DNA of 48,438 nt from assembly GCA_030620115.1 (NCBI GenBank), contig JAUXFG010000005.1, positions 1-48,438 of the forward strand, in the 5' to 3' direction. Positions 8,956 to 16,855 of this stretch are shown here, piece by piece. The notes beneath the pieces were generated by a model. The model was not told the origin of the DNA, did not search any database, and saw nothing but the letters and a program-made list of their open reading frames with translations. The stretch is from Candidatus Fermentibacterota bacterium. GTDB taxonomy: Bacteria > JAFGKV01. Each line of letters opens with the position of its first letter. Position 1 is the first letter of the stretch. Made by a program: the position numbers and the translations under genes.

Positions 8956-9912
8956 CTACTCGTTCTTGCCAAGACATCTCGAAGCAATCTCCACCATGAC
9001 CCGTCCGTGACTCGGTGGGCAGTCCCACGCGAGATCACAGCCACTGCATATCATAAGCTGTGCGCTTGAGAATTTCCGTCGCAAATCGCGCGTCATATCA
9101 CGTATCCTATCTATCGGCCCTGCCCGAAGCAGCGACGGTGAGATCCCGCCCATAAGATGACGCGATGGGCCAAGAACAGATACGGCCGTCTCGACATCTA
9201 CGCGATCCAGACTGAAATAGATCCCGCCGGTTTGTGCCAACACGGGAAGCAGGTGATCCGCCCGGCCGCAGATATGAATCAAGACATTCCTCCCCGTGAC
9301 GAGTTTGGACAAGCCTGGGGCAACAAGCTCCTCGAACAGCACGGGACTGATCAATGATACCAAAGGCTCAGCCACCATTACCGAAAGGCCTGCTTCCTCA
9401 ACCGCACGTATAAAGCACAAACTGCTTTCGGCCGCAAGCCCAAGCAGCTTTTGTTCTACCTCGCGGTCTCTGCCCAGCCGCGTCAGGAACTCCGCCTCCC
9501 CGAGCAATGCCGCCGACAGGGAGAATGGCCCAGTCACCGATACGGTCACCACACAGCCCGATTCCCTCAATCGACGATCTACTTCCAGGGCGGCGTCAAG
9601 AATCAGCGGTATCCTCCCGTGACATGATGGATCCAAGGGATTCAGATCCGGCATCTCCGGGCGGCGAACCAGCACGGGCGGCCCGTGGTCCCGATACTCG
9701 ACGACCCCTCCCAATGCCTCTACCATGACCAATGAATCGCTATGAACAAGGACAAGATCCTGCCCATAGACCTGCTGAGAAGAGACTATGGTTTGGGCCA
9801 TGAGATCAGCAGAGTGCATCACGTCCCTTGCAGGGAGACCAGCCAGGAAGGCGGCATGATCGACACTGTAGAGAAGCCCGGCCTTTCCAGGCGTGAAGAG
9901 TGATCGGAGCAT
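8956..9912 (-). CDS. Uroporphyrinogen decarboxylase-like (URO-D/MtaA-CmuA type) protein
   Basis: A TIM-barrel protein of about 318 residues from the URO-D superfamily. LIHICGRADHLLPVL and MICSGCDLAWDCPP supply the His-x-Cys plus distal Cys pattern that binds zinc in MtaA/MtbA/CmuA methyltransferases, which true HemE enzymes lack. It therefore looks more like a corrinoid-linked or other methyltransferase than a haem-synthesis decarboxylase. No corrinoid protein or haem gene is adjacent, so the substrate is unknown. ATG 9912 has AGGAGG 11 nt upstream and is preferred; ATG 9966 and TTG 9975 are in frame upstream without a clear ribosome site. The gene is followed 68 bp later by the lytic transglycosylase. 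Confidence 0.75.
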   Translation of the reverse strand: MLRSLFTPGKAGLLYSVDHAAFLAGLPARDVMHSADLMAQTIVSSQQVYGQDLVLVHSDSLVMVEALGGVVEYRDHGPPVLVRRPEMPDLNPLDPSCHGRIPLILDAALEVDRRLRESGCVVTVSVTGPFSLSAALLGEAEFLTRLGRDREVEQKLLGLAAESSLCFIRAVEEAGLSVMVAEPLVSLISPVLFEELVAPGLSKLVTGRNVLIHICGRADHLLPVLAQTGGIYFSLDRVDVETAVSVLGPSRHLMGGISPSLLRAGPIDRIRDMTRDLRRKFSSAQLMICSGCDLAWDCPPSHGRVMVEIASRCLGKNE

Positions 9913-10016
9913 ATCCACAGACGCCTCCTCTTGGCTCTTGCAGCGAGAACCAGCCCAATGTAACATCCCAAACAACGCTTTCGGTATTCATCGATCATAG
10001 CAAAAGCGAGGATGAC

Positions 10017-12452
10017 ATGAAAAAATGGGCTATGCTCCTAATCTCCCTGTTCGCCGTGGGAACCGCGGCTGCACCTCTCTACCCCCCCACTGTGTCGTTG
10101 GTAGGGGAAGAAACCATCACCGTGGATCTCACGGCATGGAATCAGCCGGGCCCTTGGACCCTGCACACGATCCCCGCCGGCGTTCGGGCCGAGCTTCTCG
10201 ATAATCTTCTTGCCTTGACGGCCATACAGGGAGAGGGCGGCAGCTTCGACCTGGTGCATCTCCAATCGGACGATGGCCGAAACCTTTTGATTCCCTATGC
10301 AAAGGCACCACTTCATCGAGTGGAGTTCGCGTACGTCTCTCCCATGGAAAAGACTCAGTCAGTATCGGTTGCGGGAAGCTTCAATGCATGGAGCGCAACG
10401 GCGAATCCCCTGGAGTCAGACACGGATGGGACATTCCAGGGCGCCATTTTCCTTGCTCCCGGGTCGTACCAATACAAGCTCGTGGTGGATGGCCAATGGA
10501 TCACGGACCCAAAAAATCCAAAGCGGGTGGACAACGGATTGGGGGGCTATAACTCAATCCTCAATCTCGAGTCAGGAAGATCAGAGGCGTGCTTTATCAA
10601 GCGGTCTTTCGACCATGGCACAGCCGTATTCGAGTGCTATTCCCCGGGCATGCCGCCTCCTGAGCGAATCGTCGTGCTTCTTGACGGAGAGATAGCTCCG
10701 TTTTCTTGGAACTCCCCCTCGCTCACGGTACAGATAGAAGGCGGATCACTCCTCCGCATCTTGGGCAGAGATCATGAAGGCAGACCCCTGCCGCCCTGTT
10801 GGACGCTGCTCAAGGATGGGAAACCTCGCGGCCTGGCCGGCGTTGATCCCGGCATCTATGACTCGTTCATCTACAGCCTCTTCCCCGACAGATTCCGCAA
10901 CGGCGATCGAGGAAATGACCAGTCCCTCTCGGATCCTGGTGTACACCATCGGGTCAACTACCAGGGAGGTGACCTGCGCGGTGTCGCATTGAGCCTGGAG
11001 GAGGGCTACTTCGATTCCTTGGGGATCTCCACTATCTGGATGGGGCCGCTCTATCCTGGCCCGTCCAGTGCGGCTATCTCCCCCCTCGACTACACGGATG
11101 AGATGCGCGTCATGTCTCAAGCAAAGCTCGACTCACTGCTCCTTGCCTTGGCGGACTCCTCCTTCGCCGCCAAGGAACCCCCTCTGAAGCCGGAGGAGTT
11201 CCCATCCGCCATGGCCTACTCGGGATATCACGGCTACTGGCCTGCCCGGGACCGGGATATCGAGCCCAGGTTCGGCACGGTGGATGCCATGAAGGATCTT
11301 GTGTCGCTCATCCACCAAAGGGGGTTGCGGATCATCCTCGATCTCGTGCCTCATCATGTGCACGAAGACCACCCCTGGTTCAGGAATCATGCCGATTGGT
11401 TTCAGCCATTGGTTTTAGAGGATGGGACCATGAACCTTCGCCACTGGGATGAGTATCGCTTGTCAACCTGGTTCGATCCATTCCTGCCCACGCTGGATCT
11501 GTCCGAGGGCTCAGGCGCCGTGGATTCCACCGTGGCCTCCGCGGTTTGGTGGCTCAAGACCTTCGCGTTGGATGGCTTCAGGCATGACGCCACCAAGCAT
11601 ATGCCCCACTCCTTCTGGCGAGCTCTCACCACCGGGCTACGGGCCGCGGAACATGAAAGGGAAATCCTGCAGTTGGGAGAGACATTCGGCTCCCGGCATC
11701 TCGTGGGAAGCTACGTGCGGCCGGCGGAGATGGATGGCCAGTTCGACTTCAACCTCTACTATGCCTCCCGACCCCTCTTCTGCGGGACCCCTGGTTCATC
11801 ATTCGAGCAAGTGGCGCGCGAGATACGCCAATCACTGCACGCATACGGCCCGCTTCACCAGATGGCCAACATCACCGGCAGCCACGACCAGACAAGATTC
11901 GTGACCCTGGCGCAAAGGGATATCCCTCCAGGGAGTAATGAACGGGCATGGGGCTGGCTCAGCAATGCGGAGATCCACGATCTCGATGTCTACAAACGGC
12001 TCCAACTCTTCTTCCTGTTCAACCTCTCTATTCCGGGCATCCCCGTGCTCTACTACGGCGACGAGATCGGTATGCCGGGCGCAGCCGATCCTGATAATCG
12101 ACGATTCATGCGATTTCTCGACGATCTAAGCGATGCCGAGCAAACACATCTTTTCGTCATGCGCCGATTGGGTCAGCTCCGCAAGCATACCCCGGCCTTC
12201 GCCTTCGGCGACCTGATTCTGCTCCATATGGAGGACCAGGTCATGGTGTATGCCCGAAACTTCTTCGACGAGAGCGCCGTGGTCTGCTTCAATCTCGGGA
12301 ACGAACCCTGGTCCGGAACTGTGGACTTCCGCGGATTGCCGAGCATTGATCAGATGCAGCAACGGTTTGGACCAGGCTCTGCGGAGATGGACGATGCAAA
12401 TGCAACGCTCCATCTGCCCGCACTCAGCGGACTCGTTTTGACGGCACCTTAA
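10017..12452 (+). CDS. Secreted GH13 alpha-amylase-family hydrolase with CBM48-like domain
   Basis: Extracellular or periplasmic alpha-glucan hydrolase of about 811 residues. MKKWAMLLISLFAVGTAAAP is a clear signal peptide. Residues of about 100-185 form an AMPK/CBM48-type glycogen-binding domain (SVSVAGSFNAWS...GSYQYKLVVDGQWITDPKNP). The GH13 barrel starts near residue 280 (IYDSFIYSLFPDRFRNGD), with region I DLVPHHVH, nucleophile Asp524 in GFRHDATKH, acid/base Glu555 in QLGETFG, and Asp624 in ITGSHDQTRF. The layout resembles neopullulanase/cyclomaltodextrinase-type enzymes, but the exact specificity cannot be set. GAGG lies 5-6 nt before ATG 10017. It is divergent from the URO-D-like gene and shares a 104-bp intergenic region with it. 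Confidence 0.93.
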   Translation: MKKWAMLLISLFAVGTAAAPLYPPTVSLVGEETITVDLTAWNQPGPWTLHTIPAGVRAELLDNLLALTAIQGEGGSFDLVHLQSDDGRNLLIPYAKAPLHRVEFAYVSPMEKTQSVSVAGSFNAWSATANPLESDTDGTFQGAIFLAPGSYQYKLVVDGQWITDPKNPKRVDNGLGGYNSILNLESGRSEACFIKRSFDHGTAVFECYSPGMPPPERIVVLLDGEIAPFSWNSPSLTVQIEGGSLLRILGRDHEGRPLPPCWTLLKDGKPRGLAGVDPGIYDSFIYSLFPDRFRNGDRGNDQSLSDPGVHHRVNYQGGDLRGVALSLEEGYFDSLGISTIWMGPLYPGPSSAAISPLDYTDEMRVMSQAKLDSLLLALADSSFAAKEPPLKPEEFPSAMAYSGYHGYWPARDRDIEPRFGTVDAMKDLVSLIHQRGLRIILDLVPHHVHEDHPWFRNHADWFQPLVLEDGTMNLRHWDEYRLSTWFDPFLPTLDLSEGSGAVDSTVASAVWWLKTFALDGFRHDATKHMPHSFWRALTTGLRAAEHEREILQLGETFGSRHLVGSYVRPAEMDGQFDFNLYYASRPLFCGTPGSSFEQVAREIRQSLHAYGPLHQMANITGSHDQTRFVTLAQRDIPPGSNERAWGWLSNAEIHDLDVYKRLQLFFLFNLSIPGIPVLYYGDEIGMPGAADPDNRRFMRFLDDLSDAEQTHLFVMRRLGQLRKHTPAFAFGDLILLHMEDQVMVYARNFFDESAVVCFNLGNEPWSGTVDFRGLPSIDQMQQRFGPGSAEMDDANATLHLPALSGLVLTAP

Positions 12453-12473
12453 CTCGGTTGTCTCACGAGTAGT

Positions 12474-12509
12474 GATGTCGGGTTACGCTGGGCTAACCCG
12501 ACCTACATT
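12474..12509 (-). repeat. REP hairpin a
   Basis: The unit read on the minus strand is GTAGGTCGGGTTAGC..., followed by ...TAACCCGACATC, folding as a 9-10 bp stem with TCGGGTTA/TAACCCGA arms. It lies 22 bp after the amylase stop. Eight such units occur between 12474 and 17726 and nowhere else in the window. Confidence 0.88.
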
Positions 12510-12672
12510 CGCTTCTCCCCAGCAGAAAACAAAGCACCCGGTGAGACAGATCAGTGGCGCAGGCGTCTCTGCCTGCGATCCTCCCCTGCCTGCCGATCCA
12601 TGACCCGCCCTCGGGTGAAATTCCCGAGAGAGTTCGGGAAAAAGTTCGAGACGAAGTTTGGGAAGGAATAGC

Positions 12673-12706
12673 GTAGGTCGGGTTAGCGCAGCGTAACCCG
12701 ACATTC
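12673..12706 (+). repeat. REP hairpin b, immediately upstream of the RAYT gene
   Basis: The same hairpin as unit a in opposite orientation, ending ACATTCC, 15 bp before the RAYT start codon. The 160 bp between units a and b is repeated almost unchanged between units g and h (17468-17691), including GTTCGAGACGAAGTTTGGGA. The leader is therefore part of the mobile unit. Confidence 0.88.
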
Positions 12707-12720
12707 CGGCCGGAGTAGAC

Positions 12721-13260
12721 ATGGAATACCGACGCGCATTCGTTCCTGGCGGCAGCTTCTTCTTCACGGTTGTGACCGAGCGTCGACGCAGGCTGTTCGT
12801 GACATCCGAAACCGTCGATGTCTTGCGGAACGCTTTCCGATCGGTGATGGCGAAACGGCCATTCAAGATCGACGCGCTGGTTGTGCTGCCGGACCATCTG
12901 CACTGCGTATGGTCATTGCCTCCTGAGGATGCGGACTTCGCCACGCGCTGGCGCTTGGTCAAAACATGGTTCACGAAGCATTGTGCCTCCTGGCTCCGAG
13001 AAGCGTCCGATCAGGCACATCAGCGAAAAGGCCAGCAGTCGATCTGGCAGCACCGCTACTGGGAACATGTGTTGAGGGATGAAATGGATCTCCACCACCA
13101 TGTAGATTACATCCACTACAATCCGGTCAAACATGGGTATGTGTGTCGACCGGTCGATTGGCCCTACTCGAGCATGCGGCGATACGTAGATGCGGGCATG
13201 TACTCGGAGGATTGGGGCACGGGGGCGATAGCGTTGCCGGAGGATGTGGGAAATGAATAA
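12721..13260 (+). CDS. REP-associated tyrosine transposase (RAYT, Y1_Tnp family)
   Basis: An IS200/IS605-related single-strand transposase of 179 residues, the family thought to mobilise REP hairpins. The HUH motif is PDHLHCVW (His59-x-His61) and the nucleophile is probably Tyr130 in HVDYIHYNPVKHG, both intact. It is bracketed by REP units b (15 bp upstream) and c (7 bp downstream) in inverted orientation, and the length is normal, so it looks active. A C-terminal remnant of a near-identical copy lies at 16531-16681 and an N-terminal scrap at 17740-17758. The start ATG 12721 follows GGAG 8 nt upstream (CCGGAGTAGACATGG). Confidence 0.93.
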   Translation: MEYRRAFVPGGSFFFTVVTERRRRLFVTSETVDVLRNAFRSVMAKRPFKIDALVVLPDHLHCVWSLPPEDADFATRWRLVKTWFTKHCASWLREASDQAHQRKGQQSIWQHRYWEHVLRDEMDLHHHVDYIHYNPVKHGYVCRPVDWPYSSMRRYVDAGMYSEDWGTGAIALPEDVGNE

Positions 13261-13266
13261 TGCGGA

Positions 13267-13300
13267 GATGTCGGGTTACGCTGCGCTAACCCGACCTACA
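13267..13300 (-). repeat. REP hairpin c, downstream flank of the RAYT gene
   Basis: Inverted relative to unit b: GATGTCGGGTTACGCTGCGC then TAACCCGACC. With b it frames the complete RAYT gene in the arrangement expected for a REP-RAYT transposon-like unit. Confidence 0.88.
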
Positions 13301-13399
13301 GGGTCTCCATAGATATAGAGTTGGGAGAAAACAGAGGGCGGCAAGCGGAGAGGAAACTGTAGCGGATTCAGGAAGTGAAAGAGCGGAAAAAGGTAGGTA

Positions 13400-13621
13400 T
13401 TAGAGAAGCTCGAGGAATTCGCCAACTGTCAAGCCTGAATGTCGGATCAGAGCTCGTAGGGTGCCCACCGAAAGCTCTCTATGTTGCGGGATCGAGAGAT
13501 TCGCCCTAACTCCTGGCTTGACCATCACGAGGTGGCTCCCCACCTGGCCAATAGGTTGCCATCCTGCCTTCTTGAACGCTTTCACTGCTTCCTTCCCTGA
13601 GATATTGGCCAGTCTAGTCAT
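13400..13621 (-). CDS. hicA: HicA-type mRNA interferase toxin
   Basis: Toxin of 73 residues that cleaves mRNA, usually during translation. ISGKEAVKAFKKAGW, the catalytic-histidine segment GSHLVMVKPG, and SIPQHRELSVGTLRALIRHSGLTVGEF (read in two parts) match the double-stranded RNA-binding-like HicA fold. Its start lies 4 nt after the stop of the HicB gene on the same strand, the usual tight TA spacing. It is intact and the active-site His is present. Confidence 0.9.
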   Translation of the reverse strand: MTRLANISGKEAVKAFKKAGWQPIGQVGSHLVMVKPGVRANLSIPQHRELSVGTLRALIRHSGLTVGEFLELL

Positions 13622-13625
13622 TCAG

Positions 13626-13859
13626 TTAGATCGCGACAACAATGGGTTGCTGCCCAGGCTTCTGAGGGATACGGGACATAGCTTTCTGGTCCTCCGCCCA
13701 AAGCCATGCCGTGATCGCTTCCTTGATATTCTCCAGCGCTTCTTCCTCGTTCTTGCCTTGTGACACACAACCGGGAAGTGCGGGACACTCCGCAACCACC
13801 CAACCGTCCTCGGCGTGCTCAAGGGTTATATGGAAAATCACTATCGCTCCCTTCCGCAT
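13626..13859 (-). CDS. hicB: HicB-type antitoxin
   Basis: Antitoxin partner of the adjacent HicA, about 77 residues. The partial RNase H-like HicB fold is shown by EDGWVVAECPALPGCVSQG and NEEEALENIKEAITAWL. The tail (PGQQPIVVAI) resembles the short 'HicB-like' class without an obvious DNA-binding domain, so autoregulation may be weak or absent. The reading frame is open further upstream (ATG 13880, TTG 13892). ATG 13859 is chosen because family members start directly before the first strand (MRKGAIVIFHITLEH); the ribosome site does not decide it. Confidence 0.88.
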   Translation of the reverse strand: MRKGAIVIFHITLEHAEDGWVVAECPALPGCVSQGKNEEEALENIKEAITAWLWAEDQKAMSRIPQKPGQQPIVVAI

Positions 13860-14075
13860 GTTGATTGCAGGAATCCTCATCACGCCATACAAGGGCCTCG
13901 CAAACCCAGCCGGTCTGCTGATCCTTGATGACCTGTGTCGCGTGAGTTGTTCACGATCTATCTCCGAATACTACCATGATAGCGTCTGCACTGCAATGGA
14001 TTATCGCGTCAATCATACGGAGCTTCGCGCTTTTGCTGACGCAGGGAATGGCGCATTCTCTGCTCCAAGTGGAGA

Positions 14076-14111
14076 TGTCGGGTTACGCTGGGCTAACCCG
14101 ACCTACATTGT
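14076..14111 (-). repeat. REP hairpin d, downstream of the MNT gene
   Basis: A single unit, GATGTCGGGTTACGCTGGGC then TAACCCGACCTACATT, 30 bp beyond the MNT stop. It has no paired inverted unit nearby. The stretch 13893-14140 otherwise holds nothing I recognise. Confidence 0.86.
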
Positions 14112-14140
14112 CTTGATAATCGCGATTTTGTGCTCGTGCT

Positions 14141-14458
14141 TCATGCCGGCACACCTTCCCGTAGGATGGTTTGAACCAAGGGGCTGGCCGAAATCGGCCC
14201 ATCTTCAAATTCGTGACCGTCGTATTTTGTTGTACTGATGACGACGTCATGTGCAAATCCGATTTCCCATGCAATATCGCTGACAATGTCCCAATTCTGG
14301 GAATCCAACTTGCTCAGGACAACGCAGATATCGAAGTCTGAGTGCTCCCGCGTTTCATCTCCGCATCTCGAACCAAAAGCCCATATTCGAGCCTCGGGGA
14401 ATACTGATCTAATCCTGCGTGAGAATTCCTGCAGAATCAGAAGGTCTTCTCGGTTCAT
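14141..14458 (-). CDS. MNT-type minimal nucleotidyltransferase
   Basis: Nucleotidyltransferase-fold protein of 105 residues. AFGSRCGD...SDFDICVV carries the conserved Gly-Ser and the Asp-x-Asp metal pair (DFD). Family members usually sit beside a HEPN toxin and act as antitoxins by AMPylating it. No recognisable HEPN gene is adjacent: downstream is REP unit d, and upstream only a short open frame whose last codon overlaps this start as ATGA (about 14459-14590, peptide ending SAFRLRKMEERG). That frame has no ATG start and could be the tail of a degraded partner. GGAGG lies 7-8 nt before ATG 14458, so the gene itself looks translated. Confidence 0.8.
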   Translation of the reverse strand: MNREDLLILQEFSRRIRSVFPEARIWAFGSRCGDETREHSDFDICVVLSKLDSQNWDIVSDIAWEIGFAHDVVISTTKYDGHEFEDGPISASPLVQTILREGVPA

Positions 14459-14949
14459 CCCCGTTCCTCCATCTTCCTAAGGCGGAAGGCGGACTTCTCA
14501 TAGAGAACAGCTTCAACCAAACACCAAAGCCTCCAACTCCGACATACTCTGTTCTCATCTTTCCATAACAATGATAGACGCCCGATGAGGGAGCACAAGA
14601 TAGAATCATCCCCCGATCAGCGTGGGATGGCAGCCTTTCACGGGTTTCAGGCCGGGTTACGGCCCTGCCACATTCCCACATCATCACTCAATGTAGGGGC
14701 GGCGTGAGCCGCGAACCAATGCACCATCACGGGCACCTTCGCTGCCTCGCCATGAGAGTGGGTAGGAGATGCAGGCTCGGGGGAAGAACGACCCATGCAA
14801 ATACTTGACAGCATTGATCGTGCCGCTTACTTTTGATTTCAAGGTGGGGTTGTAATGCCATTCAGCCAGAGATAGAAATCCTTTGCTGTTTCCACTTTGA
14901 TGCTGCGCCTGACAACAGAAAACGAGGTCCATACATGGAGGTTGGTGCC
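14459..14949. other. Gene-poor stretch with possible decayed reading frame
   Basis: No convincing gene. The minus-strand frame ending at 14457 (ATGA overlap with the MNT start) is open for about 45 codons back to a stop near 14617 and lacks an ATG. A repeat-like block, GTAGGGGCGGCGTGAGCCG, lies at 14693-14711. The last 15 bp hold the ribosome site for the propeller gene. Confidence 0.5.
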
Positions 14950-16323
14950 ATGAGAACGAGGATCGTACTGGCAATTGCAGCTACCTTTCTCGTGGCCAGT
15001 CTTCAGGCTGATGAATGGCAGTGGCGGAGGATCGCGTGCGAAGGGCAATATCTTCAATCAACTGTCTGCCCTCCTGACTCGGAGGATGTGATCTACGTCT
15101 CCATCCCCTGGGTGATGTCGGTTCCCGACTCTGGGCCGGGAGTCTACAAGAGTACTGATGCTGGTCTCACATGGCGCAATCTCCCCCAGAGCGAGGATGA
15201 AGATTGCTACAGCTTGACCTTGGATCCGTTGGATCCTAATACGGTCTACTGCGGCACCAGGACATTGTTCGAGCATCCTGACGGATGGCCATGGAGAAGT
15301 CAGGACGCCGGTGAACACTGGGAACGAAGCTTCACCAAGTTCAGCCGCTATATGGCGAGCCCCTGGGATGAGGGCACCATTTTTGCCACTGATGACTTGC
15401 CATGCGATCTCGGATACTGGCTCTCCAGAAGCACCGATGATGGAGCCTCATGGATCGATATCTGTTCCGGAGTCGTAGCTATGATGAGCGACAATGTGGT
15501 CTATCACAGGGAGGATCCGCTTCTGGTCTTCGCCGCGGTGGACTTCGAGATTCCTGATTCTGCGGGTCTAGGCCGGAGCTGCGACAAGGGTTCCACGTGG
15601 GAGATCGTGTTGCCGGGAAGGGATATTCCAGGATTTGATCAGGATCCCCTTGACGGCTCCCACTGGGTCGCGCTTCGACTCACATTTCCTGGGGACGGAT
15701 CGGAAGAGGTTTGGTTTGCGGAGTCATTCGATAGTGGCTCGACGTGGGAGGAACGACTTCTTGACCTGGACTTCTCTGTTAGATCGGTGCGGCGTTTGCT
15801 GTTTGATCGATTCGATCCGCAGATCCTCTACATGTTGGATCCAGTCCTTGTGCCCGGACTCTATCGTTCCACTGATGGGGGGTATACGTGGAGTGCGATG
15901 AATGAGGGGCTGCCCCCGTCCACAGGAACGAGGGATATATTCTTGCTCGAGGAGCGGCCTGGCGAGATTCTGGCTGCGAGGTCAGATGGTCTCTGGAAGT
16001 GGACAAATCAACACGCGGGAGAAAGGCCAGGGGAAATGATTCCAGGTGCGTTGCGTATCGAATCGGTATCGCCCTGTCCGTTCCAAGGCATGATGCAGGC
16101 CCGGATGAGTATCCCGAAGAGCGGCATGGTTGACGCTCATGTCTACTCCCTACAAGGAAGATTGATGCGCCACCTCTTCCATACGCCTCTCGAAAAAGGA
16201 ATGCATTGCTTCGCATGGAACGGTCGCGATCAGATTGACCGAGAAGTTGCTCCTGGGGTCTATGTCCTGATGGTCCGGGCAGAAGATACACAGGCCTCAC
16301 GGCGGGTGGTGAAGCTGAAATAG
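14950..16323 (+). CDS. Secreted beta-propeller (BNR/sortilin-like) protein with C-terminal sorting domain
   Basis: Secreted protein of about 457 residues. MRTRIVLAIAATFLVASLQA is a signal peptide. Repeated blades of the type VYKSTDAGLTWRNL, LSRSTDDGASWIDI, RSCDKGSTWEIV, SFDSGSTWEE and YRSTDGGYTWSAM are BNR/Asp-box repeats of a VPS10/sialidase-like propeller. Residues of about 375-457 form a FlgD/T9SS type A-like domain (PCPFQGMMQ..., VYSLQGRLMR, APGVYVLMV, final RRVVKLK), which suggests export across the outer membrane by a sorting system. GGAGG 9 nt upstream fixes ATG 14950, although the frame is open from 14833. The ligand or enzymatic role is unknown. Confidence 0.85.
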   Translation: MRTRIVLAIAATFLVASLQADEWQWRRIACEGQYLQSTVCPPDSEDVIYVSIPWVMSVPDSGPGVYKSTDAGLTWRNLPQSEDEDCYSLTLDPLDPNTVYCGTRTLFEHPDGWPWRSQDAGEHWERSFTKFSRYMASPWDEGTIFATDDLPCDLGYWLSRSTDDGASWIDICSGVVAMMSDNVVYHREDPLLVFAAVDFEIPDSAGLGRSCDKGSTWEIVLPGRDIPGFDQDPLDGSHWVALRLTFPGDGSEEVWFAESFDSGSTWEERLLDLDFSVRSVRRLLFDRFDPQILYMLDPVLVPGLYRSTDGGYTWSAMNEGLPPSTGTRDIFLLEERPGEILAARSDGLWKWTNQHAGERPGEMIPGALRIESVSPCPFQGMMQARMSIPKSGMVDAHVYSLQGRLMRHLFHTPLEKGMHCFAWNGRDQIDREVAPGVYVLMVRAEDTQASRRVVKLK

Positions 16324-16365
16324 CGCAACTTCTCATGGGCCATCCTCTTGTCCTTTCTATGTCTC

Positions 16366-16462
16366 GCCCTGTCAGGGCTGAGGGCATTTTATTTCCGTGC
16401 CCCAGGGTTACGCCCTATCGGGCTTGCCCTGGGCTGGTATGTCACGCCCCTTCGGGGCACAA
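16366..16462. repeat. Cluster of three small hairpins
   Basis: Three hairpins in a row: CGCCCTGTCAGGGCTG, the nested CCCAGGG...CCCTGGG around CGCCCTATCGGGCTTG, and CGCCCCTTCGGGGC. They lie between the propeller gene stop and REP unit e. The arrangement resembles a dispersed repeat family rather than a single terminator, because no T-run follows. Confidence 0.55.
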
Positions 16463-16493
16463 TGGCAGCTCATTTCAAGAACGTCAGAGTAAC

Positions 16494-16528
16494 GTAGGTC
16501 GGGTTAGCCCAGCGTAACCCGACATTCC
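16494..16528 (+). repeat. REP hairpin e
   Basis: GTAGGTCGGGTTAGCCCAGC followed by GTAACCCGACATTCCGG. It is joined directly to the C-terminal RAYT remnant, occupying the same position relative to it as unit b does to the intact gene. Confidence 0.87.
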
Positions 16529-16530
16529 GG

Positions 16531-16681
16531 CTACAATCCGGTCAAATATGAGTATGTGTGTCGACCGATCGATTGGCCCTATTCGAGCATGCGGCGATAC
16601 GTGGATGCGGGCGTGTACTCGGAAAATTGGGGCATGGGAGCGATAGCGTTGTCGGAAGACGTGGGAAACGAATAATGTGGC
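16531..16681 (+). pseudogene. RAYT C-terminal remnant (internal deletion derivative)
   Basis: 151 bp matching 13116-13266 of the intact RAYT locus at roughly 90% identity by eye, from CTACAATCCGGTCAAA through the stop codon GAATAA and into REP unit f. The first 395 bp of the gene and its 15-bp leader are missing, so REP e is fused straight to codon 132. The catalytic HUH motif is gone; it encodes no functional transposase. It could be a MITE-like substrate for the intact RAYT 3.3 kb away. Confidence 0.9.
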
Positions 16682-16717
16682 GATGTCGGGTTACGCTGGG
16701 CTAACCCGACCTACATT
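16682..16717 (-). repeat. REP hairpin f
   Basis: GATGTCGGGTTACGCTGGGC then TAACCCGACCTACATT, identical to unit d over the core. It closes the REP e-RAYT remnant unit and abuts the 5' end of a truncated reading frame (16718 onwards). Confidence 0.87.
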
Positions 16718-16855
16718 GGCTACAGGCTCGTCTCCGTGAAGGATCAGGATACGCTCGCCATCACAGAATCCAATACCGCAAGCTGGACCCCCTATCTTAT
16801 CATAATATTCGTGATCTTGACATGGTTCGCGGCTGGAGTATACTTGGTAGTATGA
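16718..16855 (+). pseudogene. 3' fragment of a membrane-protein gene
   Basis: The frame starting directly at the REP f boundary is open for 45 codons: it begins [15 protein letters not shown], then has [15 protein letters not shown] and FAAGVYLVV before TGA at 16853-16855. The last 25 residues are a convincing membrane segment. No start codon is available on this side of the REP unit, so the fragment looks like the tail of a gene truncated by arrival of the REP/RAYT unit. The TGA overlaps the ATG of the antitoxin gene (ATGA). Original identity is not recognised. Confidence 0.6.
16817..16844 (+). promoter_or_regulatory. Sigma-70-like promoter for the RHH/MazF pair
   Basis: TTGACA at 16817-16822 and TATACT at 16839-16844 with a 16-nt spacer. 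Transcription would start near 16851, one or two bases before ATG 16852, so the antitoxin mRNA could be leaderless. The match lies inside the truncated reading frame, so it could be coincidental. Confidence 0.5.

Noticed and set aside
14684-14974. 96-codon minus-strand frame over the start of the propeller gene
   Set aside because: Overlaps the ribosome site and signal peptide of a better supported gene; no domain.
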